Shown here: positions 15,882 to 24,739 of the stretch, one piece after another | How positions within the stretch are numbered: the stretch's first letter is position 1 | How the letters are laid out: each line of letters opens with the position of its first letter | Translations under genes and position numbers: made by a program | Assembly: GCA_951813615.1 (NCBI GenBank) | Contig: OX638377.1 | Coordinates: 3,994,599 to 4,058,598 of the forward strand | Origin: an uncultured Latescibacterota bacterium | GTDB lineage: Bacteria; Latescibacterota; UBA2968; UBA8231 | Length of the DNA stretch: 64,000 nt | Reading direction: 5' to 3' | The notes under the pieces: model-generated | What the model was told of the DNA's origin: nothing | Database searches by the model: none | Seen by the model: the letters and a program-made list of their open reading frames with translations, nothing else

Positions 15882-18800
15882 ATGAATTCACCTAAGTCCG
15901 AAGATGCCATTGCCATCGTAGGGTACAGCTACCGCATGCCGGGCGAAATCGGCACCGACGACGATTTCTGGCGGCTGCTCAGCGAACGCGAGATCGTGCA
16001 GGAACCTGTAACCAACCGCTACGGCAGAGGCTACCGGCCAATCGGCGACTTCTCCGGCCCAGGACGGTTCGCCAGTCCCTACGAGGGGCTGATCCGCGAG
16101 GATGGCGAAAAGAGCTTCGATCGCAGCCTCTTCGGGATGTCGCACCACGAAATGCTGTCAGCCGACCCGCACGTGCGGATGCTATTGACCTGCACTTGGG
16201 AGACCTGCGAGCGGGTTGGCTGGGACCTGCAATCGTTGCGTAACAGCCGCACGGGCGTATTCATCGGCGCGCAGGTTCCAGCGACGTCTAACTGGCGCCG
16301 GCCGCTGGGGGCAACTGAGTTTTCCATCGCCAGTATCAGCGTGGCCATGCTGGCCAACCGCATCTCCTATCACTTCAACTTGATGGGGCCATCGCTCGCC
16401 TGTTGCACGGCTTGTTCCGCCAGCTTGACCGCGTTGCACACGGCGATCAACGCGCTGCACTCCGGTGACTGCGAACAGGCCTTCCTCGGATCGGCCAATT
16501 ACCTTGGATCGGCCCGGCTCAGCACAGGTTTCAATGCGTTGGGGGTGATCAGTTCGGACGGGAAGTGCCACTCCTTCGACGCGGAAGCCAATGGGTACAT
16601 GCGCTCGGAAGGGGCGTTTGTCTTCGCGCTCAAACCCCTAGCCGCGGCCGAACGGGACGGGGACCCCATCCACGCCGTGGTGGAGGCGACCGCGGTCAAT
16701 TCGGCCGGTGCCGCCGATGGTAGCGCCGGCTTGGCACAGGGGCGGTACATCACCGCACCCACTCGTCATGCACAGGTGGAATTGATGCGCTCGGCCTGCA
16801 CTCGTGCGGGCCGAACGCCGCAGGAATTCGACTATATCGAAGCTCATGCCACCGGCACCGTGGTCGGCGACCGCATCGAGGGCAACGCCATCGCCGCAGC
16901 GTTCGGCGGCGTCGGGCGCGACGTGCCGCTACGGGTTTCGGGCGTCAAGAGCAACGTAGGGCATATGGAAGCCGCTGCGTTCAGTTGCGCCTTGCTCAAG
17001 ATCGTGCTGATGATGCAGCGGCGCACCTTCGCGCCGGTGTCGAAGAATTACCTAGTGCCGAATCCGGAGATCGACTTCGAAAGTTGCCCGATGCAGGTGC
17101 AAACCGACTGCGAACCATTCCCCGACCACCCAGTAGTGGTCGGCATCAACTCGTTCGGTTTTGGCGGGTCCAACGGGCACTGCGTAGTGCGCGAATACCG
17201 CCCCGAGCAACCCCGGATCTGGTCGGTGCCGCTGGCACTCAAGGCCGGCTTTATGATCCCCCTGTCAGCACGTACATCCGGTGCGCTGGAAAAGAGCGCG
17301 CAACAGCTAGGGGAAACGCTCGTTGAGCAGGAACTGGACCTCTATGCTCTGGCCGGCAATCTCAGCCGTCGCCGCACCCACTTCGCCGCGCGCACCTCGT
17401 TTGCCGTGCGCACCCAACAGGAACTGATTGAAGCACTAACGGGCTTTGCCGAAGATCCAACGCCCATCGCCACGGCCGATGAGGGCGAGCGACGGATAGC
17501 GATGGTATTTTCCGGACAGGGGACACAGTGGACCGGTTGCGGCCGCGCCCTCTACGACGCCGAGCCGGTTTTCTGCCGCGTTATTGATACCATTGAGGAA
17601 CATTGGCGGGAGCACTCGGATATTTCGCTGCGCGAGGCCTGTTTCTCCGCTCCCCAAGAGGCGCTTAATGAGGTCCAGCTAGCCCAGCCCGTCATCTTCA
17701 CGATCCAGTGCGCCCTGGTAGAATTGTTCAAGACTTGGGGAGTCTATCCAGACTGTGTCGTCGGCCATAGCTCCGGCGAGGTGGCCGCCGCCTACGCCTG
17801 CGGGGCACTGTCCCTAGCGGAGGCGACGCACCTAGTTTTCCATCGCGCCACATTGCAGCAGCGCAGGGCTGGTTCCGGTCGCATGCTGGCCATCGGCCTC
17901 GATCGGCCGGGTTTGGAGGAACTGCTCGACGCGTTGCAGGTCCCCTTTCGGCCTGAAAATGACCGGGCAACGCAGGTTGAGATCGCCTGCGAGAACGCGC
18001 CGGCCAGTACCGTCATTTGCGGCAAGGAGACCGCTTTACAGCCCATCGTGGAAGAATTGGAGTGGCGCAACCTGCAGAACCGGCTGATTCCGGGCAATAT
18101 CGCCTTCCACTCCAGCGCCATGGACCCGCTCAAAGACGACGCGCTGACGGCCCTGTCCTTCCTCAACGATTGCAACTTCGATGCCGACATCCCACTCGTT
18201 TCTTCAGTGACCGGTGAGCAAACAAAGCGGCTGGATGGTGCCTACTGGTGGGCGAATATCCGTCAGCCCGTGCGGTTCGCCGCGGCGATGGAAACTATCA
18301 TGCGAGATTATCGGCCCGATGTCGTCCTCGAAGTCGCGCCGCACAGCGCCTTGCAACCCACCATCGCCCAGTGCTTGGAAAGCAGCGCCCAAGGAGCAGC
18401 CTGCATTCCGACGCTCATGCGCGACACCGATGTCTGTCTCGGCTTCCAAGAAGCCCTAGGAGCGCTATTCAGGGCTGGCGTAGAACTGGACTTCGCCGCG
18501 CAGTACCCGCGCCCCGAACCGATCGCCCACCTGCTGCCCGGCTATCCGCGCGACGATCAGGGGGAGGCCGACGAGATGAGCGATGACGAGATGTTCCTCA
18601 ATCTGGGCGAGTACGCCCACGGTCCGCTGATCGGCCATCAGGTGCCATGCGAACATCTGCTGTTTGAAGCACGGTTGTCGGAGCGAGACTTTCCCTGGCT
18701 GGCAGAGCACCGCGTACACCATGCCTCGATCATGCCGGCGGCTGGGTACATCGAACTGCTCCTGCAGGCATTTGAGGGCGTTCCGCTACATGTCGAAACG

Positions 18801-21800
18801 CTCGAATTCCTCCAGCCGTGTCCAATCCCCAGAACGCCAGTGCGGCTGCATACCGAGTTGTTTCCGGTCGCCAATGCGCCGGACGAATTCACCTTCACCA
18901 TCTCGTCCCGCTCCTACGAGACCGAGGCGCACAGCGAATTGCACTCCCGCGGCAAAGTGCGCCTGGTGAGCAGCGACCACCCGGTAAACGTGCCGCTGCG
19001 CTTGGCGGATATCGACACCACTCCGTTCGCGCCCTACTACTTTGTGGGCGAAAGCGATTTCTACGAGCGCGTGGATGCCAGCCTCGGCGAAACCTTCCAG
19101 TACGGTCCTTATTTCCAGAACATCCAGCGCGTTCTATCCGACAACAGCACGGGCGACTATCTGTTCGACGTGGAGATGGATGAGCAGTTGTGGACAACTG
19201 GTCGCGAGGAAGGGTACGTCGCCAATCCCGCGTTGCTCGACGGCGGGTTGCAGATCTTCCTCTATCATTTGCTGCGCGCGACGGACATCTTCGCCCTCCC
19301 GCAGCGCGCCCAAGGTGTGACGTTTCTGCGGCCGCCGACCGGACCGCGTCTCACCTGCCACGTGAAGAAAGACCCCGATTGGGCGGATGTGAACGAACTG
19401 GGGCAGTTTACGGAACGGCGCGGCGAGCGCTCCGGAGGCAGCATCCGTTTCTACGACGGTGACACGGGCGACCTGATTTTGTGTATTGACGCGTATGTCT
19501 CCTTCAATTCCAACCCGCGCTGGAACGACCTGCCGCACAGCAAGCACATCGTCTCCTGGCAGCCCAAATTCGTCGCCGACGTGCAGTCTTTCCTGCATCG
19601 CCTGTCAGACGGCGAGATCGAGCCCGCAGCGTTGATCGCCGCCCTTGAGCAGCCCGGCGATGGCGACCGCTACGCCTGCCATGTCGTCGAGTTCGCGGGC
19701 GGACGCTCCCCTGAGCAAACCACCCTCAATCAATGCCTCGACTACCTCGAAAGCGCCGATGCGCAGACTGAGTTCTGGCTGGTCGGCGATACGCAGGAGC
19801 AGACCCGCGCCCACTACGACGCCTTCCATAGCCACGATGCCGCCCTGCGCTTTGCCTGCCTTGATCTCGCCACAGAGCAGACACCAGACCTGGATGCCGG
19901 CCTTTTGCGGCCGCACGCCGCCGAAATTCTCTTGCTCCATGAAGACGCCGCGGAGTTGAAAGCGGAGCAATGGCGCTTGCTGCGCCGCCTAGCGGTCCCC
20001 GGTGGCCTAGCACTAGTCGCGCACGCCGAAGGCGAAGCCATTGAACCGAACGCCGGCTGGATCACGGTGCGAGCCGGCCAGCGCACCACCCTACTGCAAG
20101 CCCCGCACGCCGCCGAGGATACCCCCGAACCACAGCAACTACCCGGCCCCCGCTGGGTAATCGGCGAACCAGACAGCCTGTCGGACCAGTGGCTGGCGCT
20201 CCTCGATTCGCCCGAGGTGTCCGCCATTCCCTACGCGGACCTGGCGGACGACCGCATCGGCGCACTTGCCGACTGGCCCGCGGCGGCCGACCTGCAAGCC
20301 ATCGACATCTTCTGCGGCTCTGACCCACACGACCCGACCGGCGAAAAGCTGGTAGCGCGCCTAGTCGCCTTCGTCAAGGCGCTGATACCCTTCCGGGTGG
20401 CGCAGGCGCGCTGCCCCTGCCGCTTGACCGTGGTGACGCATCGCGCCGCGTTAGAGGTAGCGAACCCACGCGCGAGTGCCGCGTGGGGAGCGTTCCGCAG
20501 CATAAGCCAAGAGATCGCCGCGGACGTAGGTACGGAGGCGCAGATCGATTTCCGGCTGGTGGATCTGGACGCCGCCGAGGATCTACAGACGCTGGCTTGG
20601 CTCGGCGTATGCGACCTGCGCGAGCGCGAGTTGGCAGTGCGTCACAAACAAGTATGGACGCCGAGGCTGATCAATATCCGGGAGCGGTCTCCGTTCGTAC
20701 CAGCGGACGAGGCAACCCCGTACCGGCTGACCCTAGACAATCCGGGACAGATCGGCGGCCTACAGATGAAGACTTACCAACCCGCATCTCTAGGACCGCA
20801 CGACGTAGAGATCGACGTGGCGGCCGCGGCACTCAATTTTCGCGACGTCATGGTGACGCTGGGGTTGCTGCCAGCCCTGTCCTACGAACGCTCGGCGCTG
20901 GGCCGCACGGTGGGGATGGAGGCCAGCGGGACCGTCCGCCGCATCGGCGATGCCGTGCGCGCGTGCCGCGTCGGCGATGCCGTGGCCTTTACCCAAGGCG
21001 GGTGCATCACCAATCGCGCCGTGGTCAACGAACATCTAGTATTCGCCAAACCCGCATCCTTGAGCATGGAGGAGGCCGCTTCAGTACTGTCGGTTTACGT
21101 CACCGCGTACTATTCGCTGATTCATCTGGCCCGCCTGCGCAAGGGCCAGCGCGTTCTCATCCACTCGGCCATGGGCGGCGTCGGCCAGGCGGCCATCGCC
21201 CTAGCCAGGCACGCGGGAGCGGAGATCTACGCCACGGCTGGCAGCGAGAGCAAACGCGATCAACTGCGCGCACTGGGCGTGCGCGCAGCGTTCGATTCGC
21301 ACAGCTACGACTGGTACGACGAGCTGATGGCGGCGACCGGCGGCGAGGGAGTCGACGTGGTACTGAACTCCCTCGCTGGCCGCCACATCACCCTGTGTCT
21401 GGAGGCGTTGCGGCCGGGCGGCTGGCACTGCGAGATCGGCAAGATCGATATCTACTCCGACAACGCGCTCAGCCTGAGTGTCTTCCGCAAGAACCTGCGC
21501 TTTGCCGCGATCGACATCGACCGCATGATGAGCGACGACCCCGTGCTGGCGCACGAGCTTTCGCAGGAGTGCATGAACCTGCTGGAGCAGGGTGCCGTGC
21601 CGCCGTTGCCGATCACCTCCTTCCCCTACCGCGACTACGCCCAAGCGCTGCGCTTGATGACCACCGGCCAGCACACCGGGAAACTGGTCCTACAGGCACC
21701 AGGGGAACCGAGCGATCGCTCACTCCCGATTGTCGATCTGCGTCCGTTTCTCGACCCTGACGCGACCTATCTGGTCACCGGCGGAATGGGTGGATTCGGC

Positions 21801-22943
21801 AAGCTATTGCTGCCCTATCTAGCGTCCGCTGGTGCGCGTCATCTCACCTTGCTGGACCGCGACCCGCAGCGCCGCCGCAACGCGGACTGGGTGCGGAAAA
21901 CCAGTGCCCTGTGGTACCTCACAGAAGAGATCGACATCGACATCGTCCAAGGCGACGTCGCCGAAGAGGCGGACGTCCGGCGCTGTATCGCCGGGTTGCA
22001 GCGGCCGCTGAAGGGCGTGTTCCATCTCGCGGGTACGTTGGACGATTGCCTGCTGACCGACCTGACGAACGAATCGCTGGCCAAGGTATTTGCACCCAAG
22101 GCGCGCGGTGCCCTCAATCTCCACCTAGCGACGGCCGATTGCCCCCTCGACCACTTCGTGCTGTTCTCCTCTATCGCCTCGACGTTGGGCAACCCGGGAC
22201 AGATCAACTACAGCGCCGCCAACGGTTTTTTGGACGGTCTAGCGGCCTTCCGCCGCCGCCAGGGGCTGCCTGCACTGTGCTACAACCTCGCCGCAGTCGC
22301 CGAGGCTGGCATGGCCTCACGCAATCTGCACGTGCTGCGCATAACGCGGTCGTCGGGCATGCCGCCGATCAGCGCCGATTTCGCCATTACCAACCTCGAT
22401 TACGCCATGCGCAGCATGGACGACCGGGATCACCTGATCACCGCCCTGTTCGCCCGCCCGCCAATGACGGTTGACTCGCCCGATTACATGCGCATCGGTC
22501 GGGTGCTCAACAACCCGGATGCATTCGCGGTCGATACCGGTGGCCAACTTACGCTGGACACCGTGGTGGATCAGATCGCCAGCAAGGTCGCCGAACTGTG
22601 CGGCCACGACGAAGGTGGCGTGGAGGAACCCTTGTCCAGCTTCGGGCTCACGTCGATCTCGGTCGCCGAACTGGGGGGGTTCATCCGCATGCAGTTCAAC
22701 TATCAGGTTAGCGCCCTCGAATTGATGACTACGGCCTCCTCGCTGTCGTTGGCTCAGGACATCATCCACGGCAAGAAGGATGTTGAAGAGGACCAAGCCG
22801 AGGCGGATGCGACCGAACTAGCGACTGACTCCCTTGCTGACCAGCAGCGCGTCCGCCGTGCACCATCGGCTTTCGCCAACACACTCGAAGATCACTTTCC
22901 ACAGGGGGACGGTGTCGAATTGAGCACCTTCCCTGTGCGCTAA
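15882..22943 (+). CDS. Single-module reducing type I polyketide synthase
   Basis: 2353 residues in one module. KS (about 8-430): active Cys178 in CCTACSASL, His322 in EAHATGT, His361 in KSNVGH. AT (about 545-850): Ser630 in GHSSGE, and IAFHSS instead of YASH, suggesting malonyl-CoA. DH (about 905-1210): His943 in EHRVHHASIMP, Asp1120 in LLDGGLQ. About 1265-1380 keeps a methyltransferase outline (VEFAGGRSPEQ, RRLAVPGGLALVA) but lacks the glycine-rich SAM loop. Pseudo-KR (about 1400-1590). ER (about 1612-1940): NADPH loop HSAMGGVGQAAI. KR (about 1960-2190): TGGMGGFG, Ser2097, Tyr2110, Asn2114, and LDD, predicting a B-type alcohol. ACP Ser2258 in GLTSIS. There is no thioesterase. All reductive domains look active, so it probably works iteratively to make a saturated chain, like the fatty-acid-type PKSs of sponge symbionts. 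Confidence 0.95.
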   Translation: MNSPKSEDAIAIVGYSYRMPGEIGTDDDFWRLLSEREIVQEPVTNRYGRGYRPIGDFSGPGRFASPYEGLIREDGEKSFDRSLFGMSHHEMLSADPHVRMLLTCTWETCERVGWDLQSLRNSRTGVFIGAQVPATSNWRRPLGATEFSIASISVAMLANRISYHFNLMGPSLACCTACSASLTALHTAINALHSGDCEQAFLGSANYLGSARLSTGFNALGVISSDGKCHSFDAEANGYMRSEGAFVFALKPLAAAERDGDPIHAVVEATAVNSAGAADGSAGLAQGRYITAPTRHAQVELMRSACTRAGRTPQEFDYIEAHATGTVVGDRIEGNAIAAAFGGVGRDVPLRVSGVKSNVGHMEAAAFSCALLKIVLMMQRRTFAPVSKNYLVPNPEIDFESCPMQVQTDCEPFPDHPVVVGINSFGFGGSNGHCVVREYRPEQPRIWSVPLALKAGFMIPLSARTSGALEKSAQQLGETLVEQELDLYALAGNLSRRRTHFAARTSFAVRTQQELIEALTGFAEDPTPIATADEGERRIAMVFSGQGTQWTGCGRALYDAEPVFCRVIDTIEEHWREHSDISLREACFSAPQEALNEVQLAQPVIFTIQCALVELFKTWGVYPDCVVGHSSGEVAAAYACGALSLAEATHLVFHRATLQQRRAGSGRMLAIGLDRPGLEELLDALQVPFRPENDRATQVEIACENAPASTVICGKETALQPIVEELEWRNLQNRLIPGNIAFHSSAMDPLKDDALTALSFLNDCNFDADIPLVSSVTGEQTKRLDGAYWWANIRQPVRFAAAMETIMRDYRPDVVLEVAPHSALQPTIAQCLESSAQGAACIPTLMRDTDVCLGFQEALGALFRAGVELDFAAQYPRPEPIAHLLPGYPRDDQGEADEMSDDEMFLNLGEYAHGPLIGHQVPCEHLLFEARLSERDFPWLAEHRVHHASIMPAAGYIELLLQAFEGVPLHVETLEFLQPCPIPRTPVRLHTELFPVANAPDEFTFTISSRSYETEAHSELHSRGKVRLVSSDHPVNVPLRLADIDTTPFAPYYFVGESDFYERVDASLGETFQYGPYFQNIQRVLSDNSTGDYLFDVEMDEQLWTTGREEGYVANPALLDGGLQIFLYHLLRATDIFALPQRAQGVTFLRPPTGPRLTCHVKKDPDWADVNELGQFTERRGERSGGSIRFYDGDTGDLILCIDAYVSFNSNPRWNDLPHSKHIVSWQPKFVADVQSFLHRLSDGEIEPAALIAALEQPGDGDRYACHVVEFAGGRSPEQTTLNQCLDYLESADAQTEFWLVGDTQEQTRAHYDAFHSHDAALRFACLDLATEQTPDLDAGLLRPHAAEILLLHEDAAELKAEQWRLLRRLAVPGGLALVAHAEGEAIEPNAGWITVRAGQRTTLLQAPHAAEDTPEPQQLPGPRWVIGEPDSLSDQWLALLDSPEVSAIPYADLADDRIGALADWPAAADLQAIDIFCGSDPHDPTGEKLVARLVAFVKALIPFRVAQARCPCRLTVVTHRAALEVANPRASAAWGAFRSISQEIAADVGTEAQIDFRLVDLDAAEDLQTLAWLGVCDLRERELAVRHKQVWTPRLINIRERSPFVPADEATPYRLTLDNPGQIGGLQMKTYQPASLGPHDVEIDVAAAALNFRDVMVTLGLLPALSYERSALGRTVGMEASGTVRRIGDAVRACRVGDAVAFTQGGCITNRAVVNEHLVFAKPASLSMEEAASVLSVYVTAYYSLIHLARLRKGQRVLIHSAMGGVGQAAIALARHAGAEIYATAGSESKRDQLRALGVRAAFDSHSYDWYDELMAATGGEGVDVVLNSLAGRHITLCLEALRPGGWHCEIGKIDIYSDNALSLSVFRKNLRFAAIDIDRMMSDDPVLAHELSQECMNLLEQGAVPPLPITSFPYRDYAQALRLMTTGQHTGKLVLQAPGEPSDRSLPIVDLRPFLDPDATYLVTGGMGGFGKLLLPYLASAGARHLTLLDRDPQRRRNADWVRKTSALWYLTEEIDIDIVQGDVAEEADVRRCIAGLQRPLKGVFHLAGTLDDCLLTDLTNESLAKVFAPKARGALNLHLATADCPLDHFVLFSSIASTLGNPGQINYSAANGFLDGLAAFRRRQGLPALCYNLAAVAEAGMASRNLHVLRITRSSGMPPISADFAITNLDYAMRSMDDRDHLITALFARPPMTVDSPDYMRIGRVLNNPDAFAVDTGGQLTLDTVVDQIASKVAELCGHDEGGVEEPLSSFGLTSISVAELGGFIRMQFNYQVSALELMTTASSLSLAQDIIHGKKDVEEDQAEADATELATDSLADQQRVRRAPSAFANTLEDHFPQGDGVELSTFPVR

Positions 22944-22974
22944 CCTTGGAAAGAGGGATAGAGGGAATTTTGCC

Positions 22975-24699
22975 ATGCCTAATGCTCTTCTGGTTTATCC
23001 CGAACATCCACCAACCTACTGGGGGGGAAACTTTGCTCTGGAGATTGTCGGAATAAAGGCGGCCTTTCCACCTCTGGGTCTGCTCACTATCGCCGCGATG
23101 TTTCCACCGGAATACGACCTCCGCGTCGTGGATATGAATGTGACTTCCCTAGAGGAGTCGGACTTGGAATGGGCTGATATGGTGTTTACATCCACCATGA
23201 TCGTTCAGCGAGTCTCTCTGCAGGCGGTTATCGAGCGATGTAATCAGGCTGGCGTTCCCGTGGTGGCCGGGGGACCCCACCCCACCACATTTCACGATGA
23301 GATCGAAGGCGTAGATCACTTTGTGCTGGATGAGGCTGAGGAAATCTTTCCAGAGTTCCTGCGAGAGCTGGAAAGGGGTAAGGCTAAAGCGATTTATCGG
23401 GAGCCGCGCAAACCGGATGTTACCCAGACGCCGGTCCCACGCTTTGACCTCATCGATATGAAGAATTACGACATAATGGGCGTGCAGTTCTCGCGTGGGT
23501 GTCCATTCGACTGTGAATTCTGCGACATCACCAAGCTCTATGGTCGCGTGCCCCGAACCAAGACCCCTGATCAGATGGTGAACGAGTTTGAATTGCTGTA
23601 TCGACTGGGCTGGCGAGGCCAGATTTTCCTAGTTGACGACAACTTCATCGGCAACAAGCGAGATGCGATGAATCTGCTGCCGGTGCTCGCCGATTGGCAA
23701 AGGGCACGTGGGTATCCCTTTACATTGACCACTGAAGCGAGTGTGAATCTCGCCCGAATGGATGAATTGATGGCCGCTATGGTCGAAGCGGGTTTCGATA
23801 CTGTGTTTCTGGGCATTGAAACTCCCAATCCCAAGGCGCTGCTCAAGACTAAGAAACCGCAGAATATAAGCAAACGGGAAGAGAATTATCTCTTCAATGC
23901 CGTTCGCAAAATCCAGCAGAAAGGGATGCAAGTTCAGGGAGGATTCATCTTGGGTCTAGATGATGATGATGAGGGTGTGTTTGATGCCCAGATCGAGTTT
24001 ATCCAAGAGGTGGGCATTCCCGTGGCCCCAATCTATATGTTGACTGCTGTGAGGGGCACGGATATGTACAATCGTCTAAAGTCGGAAAACCGGATTTTGG
24101 AGGTTTCCATCGGGGGTAACGCGATGACTCTGAACTTCAAGCCAGAGATGGATCCCAGGATATTGATTGAGGGATATCGACGCGTGACCGCCACGCTCTA
24201 TGATCCGACGCTCGAGAACTATTTCAAGCGCTGCTTGACGTTGTTTGAGCACCTCAAGCCAGTCCCACATCTGCTGAAACCAAGGAGTAAGAATGCGATT
24301 TATGCAGAGCTTATGGGTGTGCGCGGGAGGCTTGCTGCCACTCAAGTTCCTGCCTACATGAATTTCATCGCCAAAGTGGCCAAGAATCATCCTCAAATGC
24401 TCTCGAAAGCGATCCGCCTAGCTGGCTTGGGCTACCACTTTGAAAAAATCACCAGTCAGCAGGATGCTATCTATGGCTTTAAGGAATTCCTATCAGCCGA
24501 GTTGGAGATGTTCAAGCAAGCACGAGTTCAGGATGGGGAAGAATTCAGCAACCAGAGGCAAGCGTTGTTCACGCGAGTCCATGCGCGTTACGAATCAATA
24601 CCCAATGAATTTCGCTACCATGAAGATGGAATTGAGCATGCTTTGGCGACCTTCCGATTCGCCGTGAATGCACAGGCAGAACACTTGGCGGCAATGTAA
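22975..24699 (+). CDS. B12-binding radical SAM protein, HpnP-like class with DUF4070-type C-terminus
   Basis: 574 residues. A cobalamin-binding Rossmann domain (about 1-140; PPLGLLTIAAMFPPEYDLRVVDMN, VPVVAGGPHPTTF) is followed by a radical SAM barrel with the [4Fe-4S] motif C176-x3-C180-x2-C183 in SRGCPFDCEFCDI, then VDDNFIGNK and GFDTVFLGIETPN, and a C-terminal region like that of hopanoid 2-methylase HpnP and relatives. Such enzymes often methylate unactivated carbons using methylcobalamin; some instead rearrange or couple carbons. It starts 31 bases after the PKS with GGAAAGAGGGA upstream. Its base composition is visibly lower in GC than the PKS, suggesting separate origin. Likely role: tailoring of the PKS product, perhaps replacing the broken methyltransferase domain; alternatively it acts on a lipid such as a hopanoid. 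Confidence 0.85.
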   Translation: MPNALLVYPEHPPTYWGGNFALEIVGIKAAFPPLGLLTIAAMFPPEYDLRVVDMNVTSLEESDLEWADMVFTSTMIVQRVSLQAVIERCNQAGVPVVAGGPHPTTFHDEIEGVDHFVLDEAEEIFPEFLRELERGKAKAIYREPRKPDVTQTPVPRFDLIDMKNYDIMGVQFSRGCPFDCEFCDITKLYGRVPRTKTPDQMVNEFELLYRLGWRGQIFLVDDNFIGNKRDAMNLLPVLADWQRARGYPFTLTTEASVNLARMDELMAAMVEAGFDTVFLGIETPNPKALLKTKKPQNISKREENYLFNAVRKIQQKGMQVQGGFILGLDDDDEGVFDAQIEFIQEVGIPVAPIYMLTAVRGTDMYNRLKSENRILEVSIGGNAMTLNFKPEMDPRILIEGYRRVTATLYDPTLENYFKRCLTLFEHLKPVPHLLKPRSKNAIYAELMGVRGRLAATQVPAYMNFIAKVAKNHPQMLSKAIRLAGLGYHFEKITSQQDAIYGFKEFLSAELEMFKQARVQDGEEFSNQRQALFTRVHARYESIPNEFRYHEDGIEHALATFRFAVNAQAEHLAAM

Positions 24700-24739
24700 C
24701 AAATAAATCCGAATTTGCACGATTTTAAGGAAAGGGAAC

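Noticed and set aside
20483..21760. 425-codon open frame inside the PKS in another reading frame
   Set aside because: It lies wholly within the ER and KR coding region, has an Arg/Gly/Pro-rich shadow composition and no ribosome site or domain.
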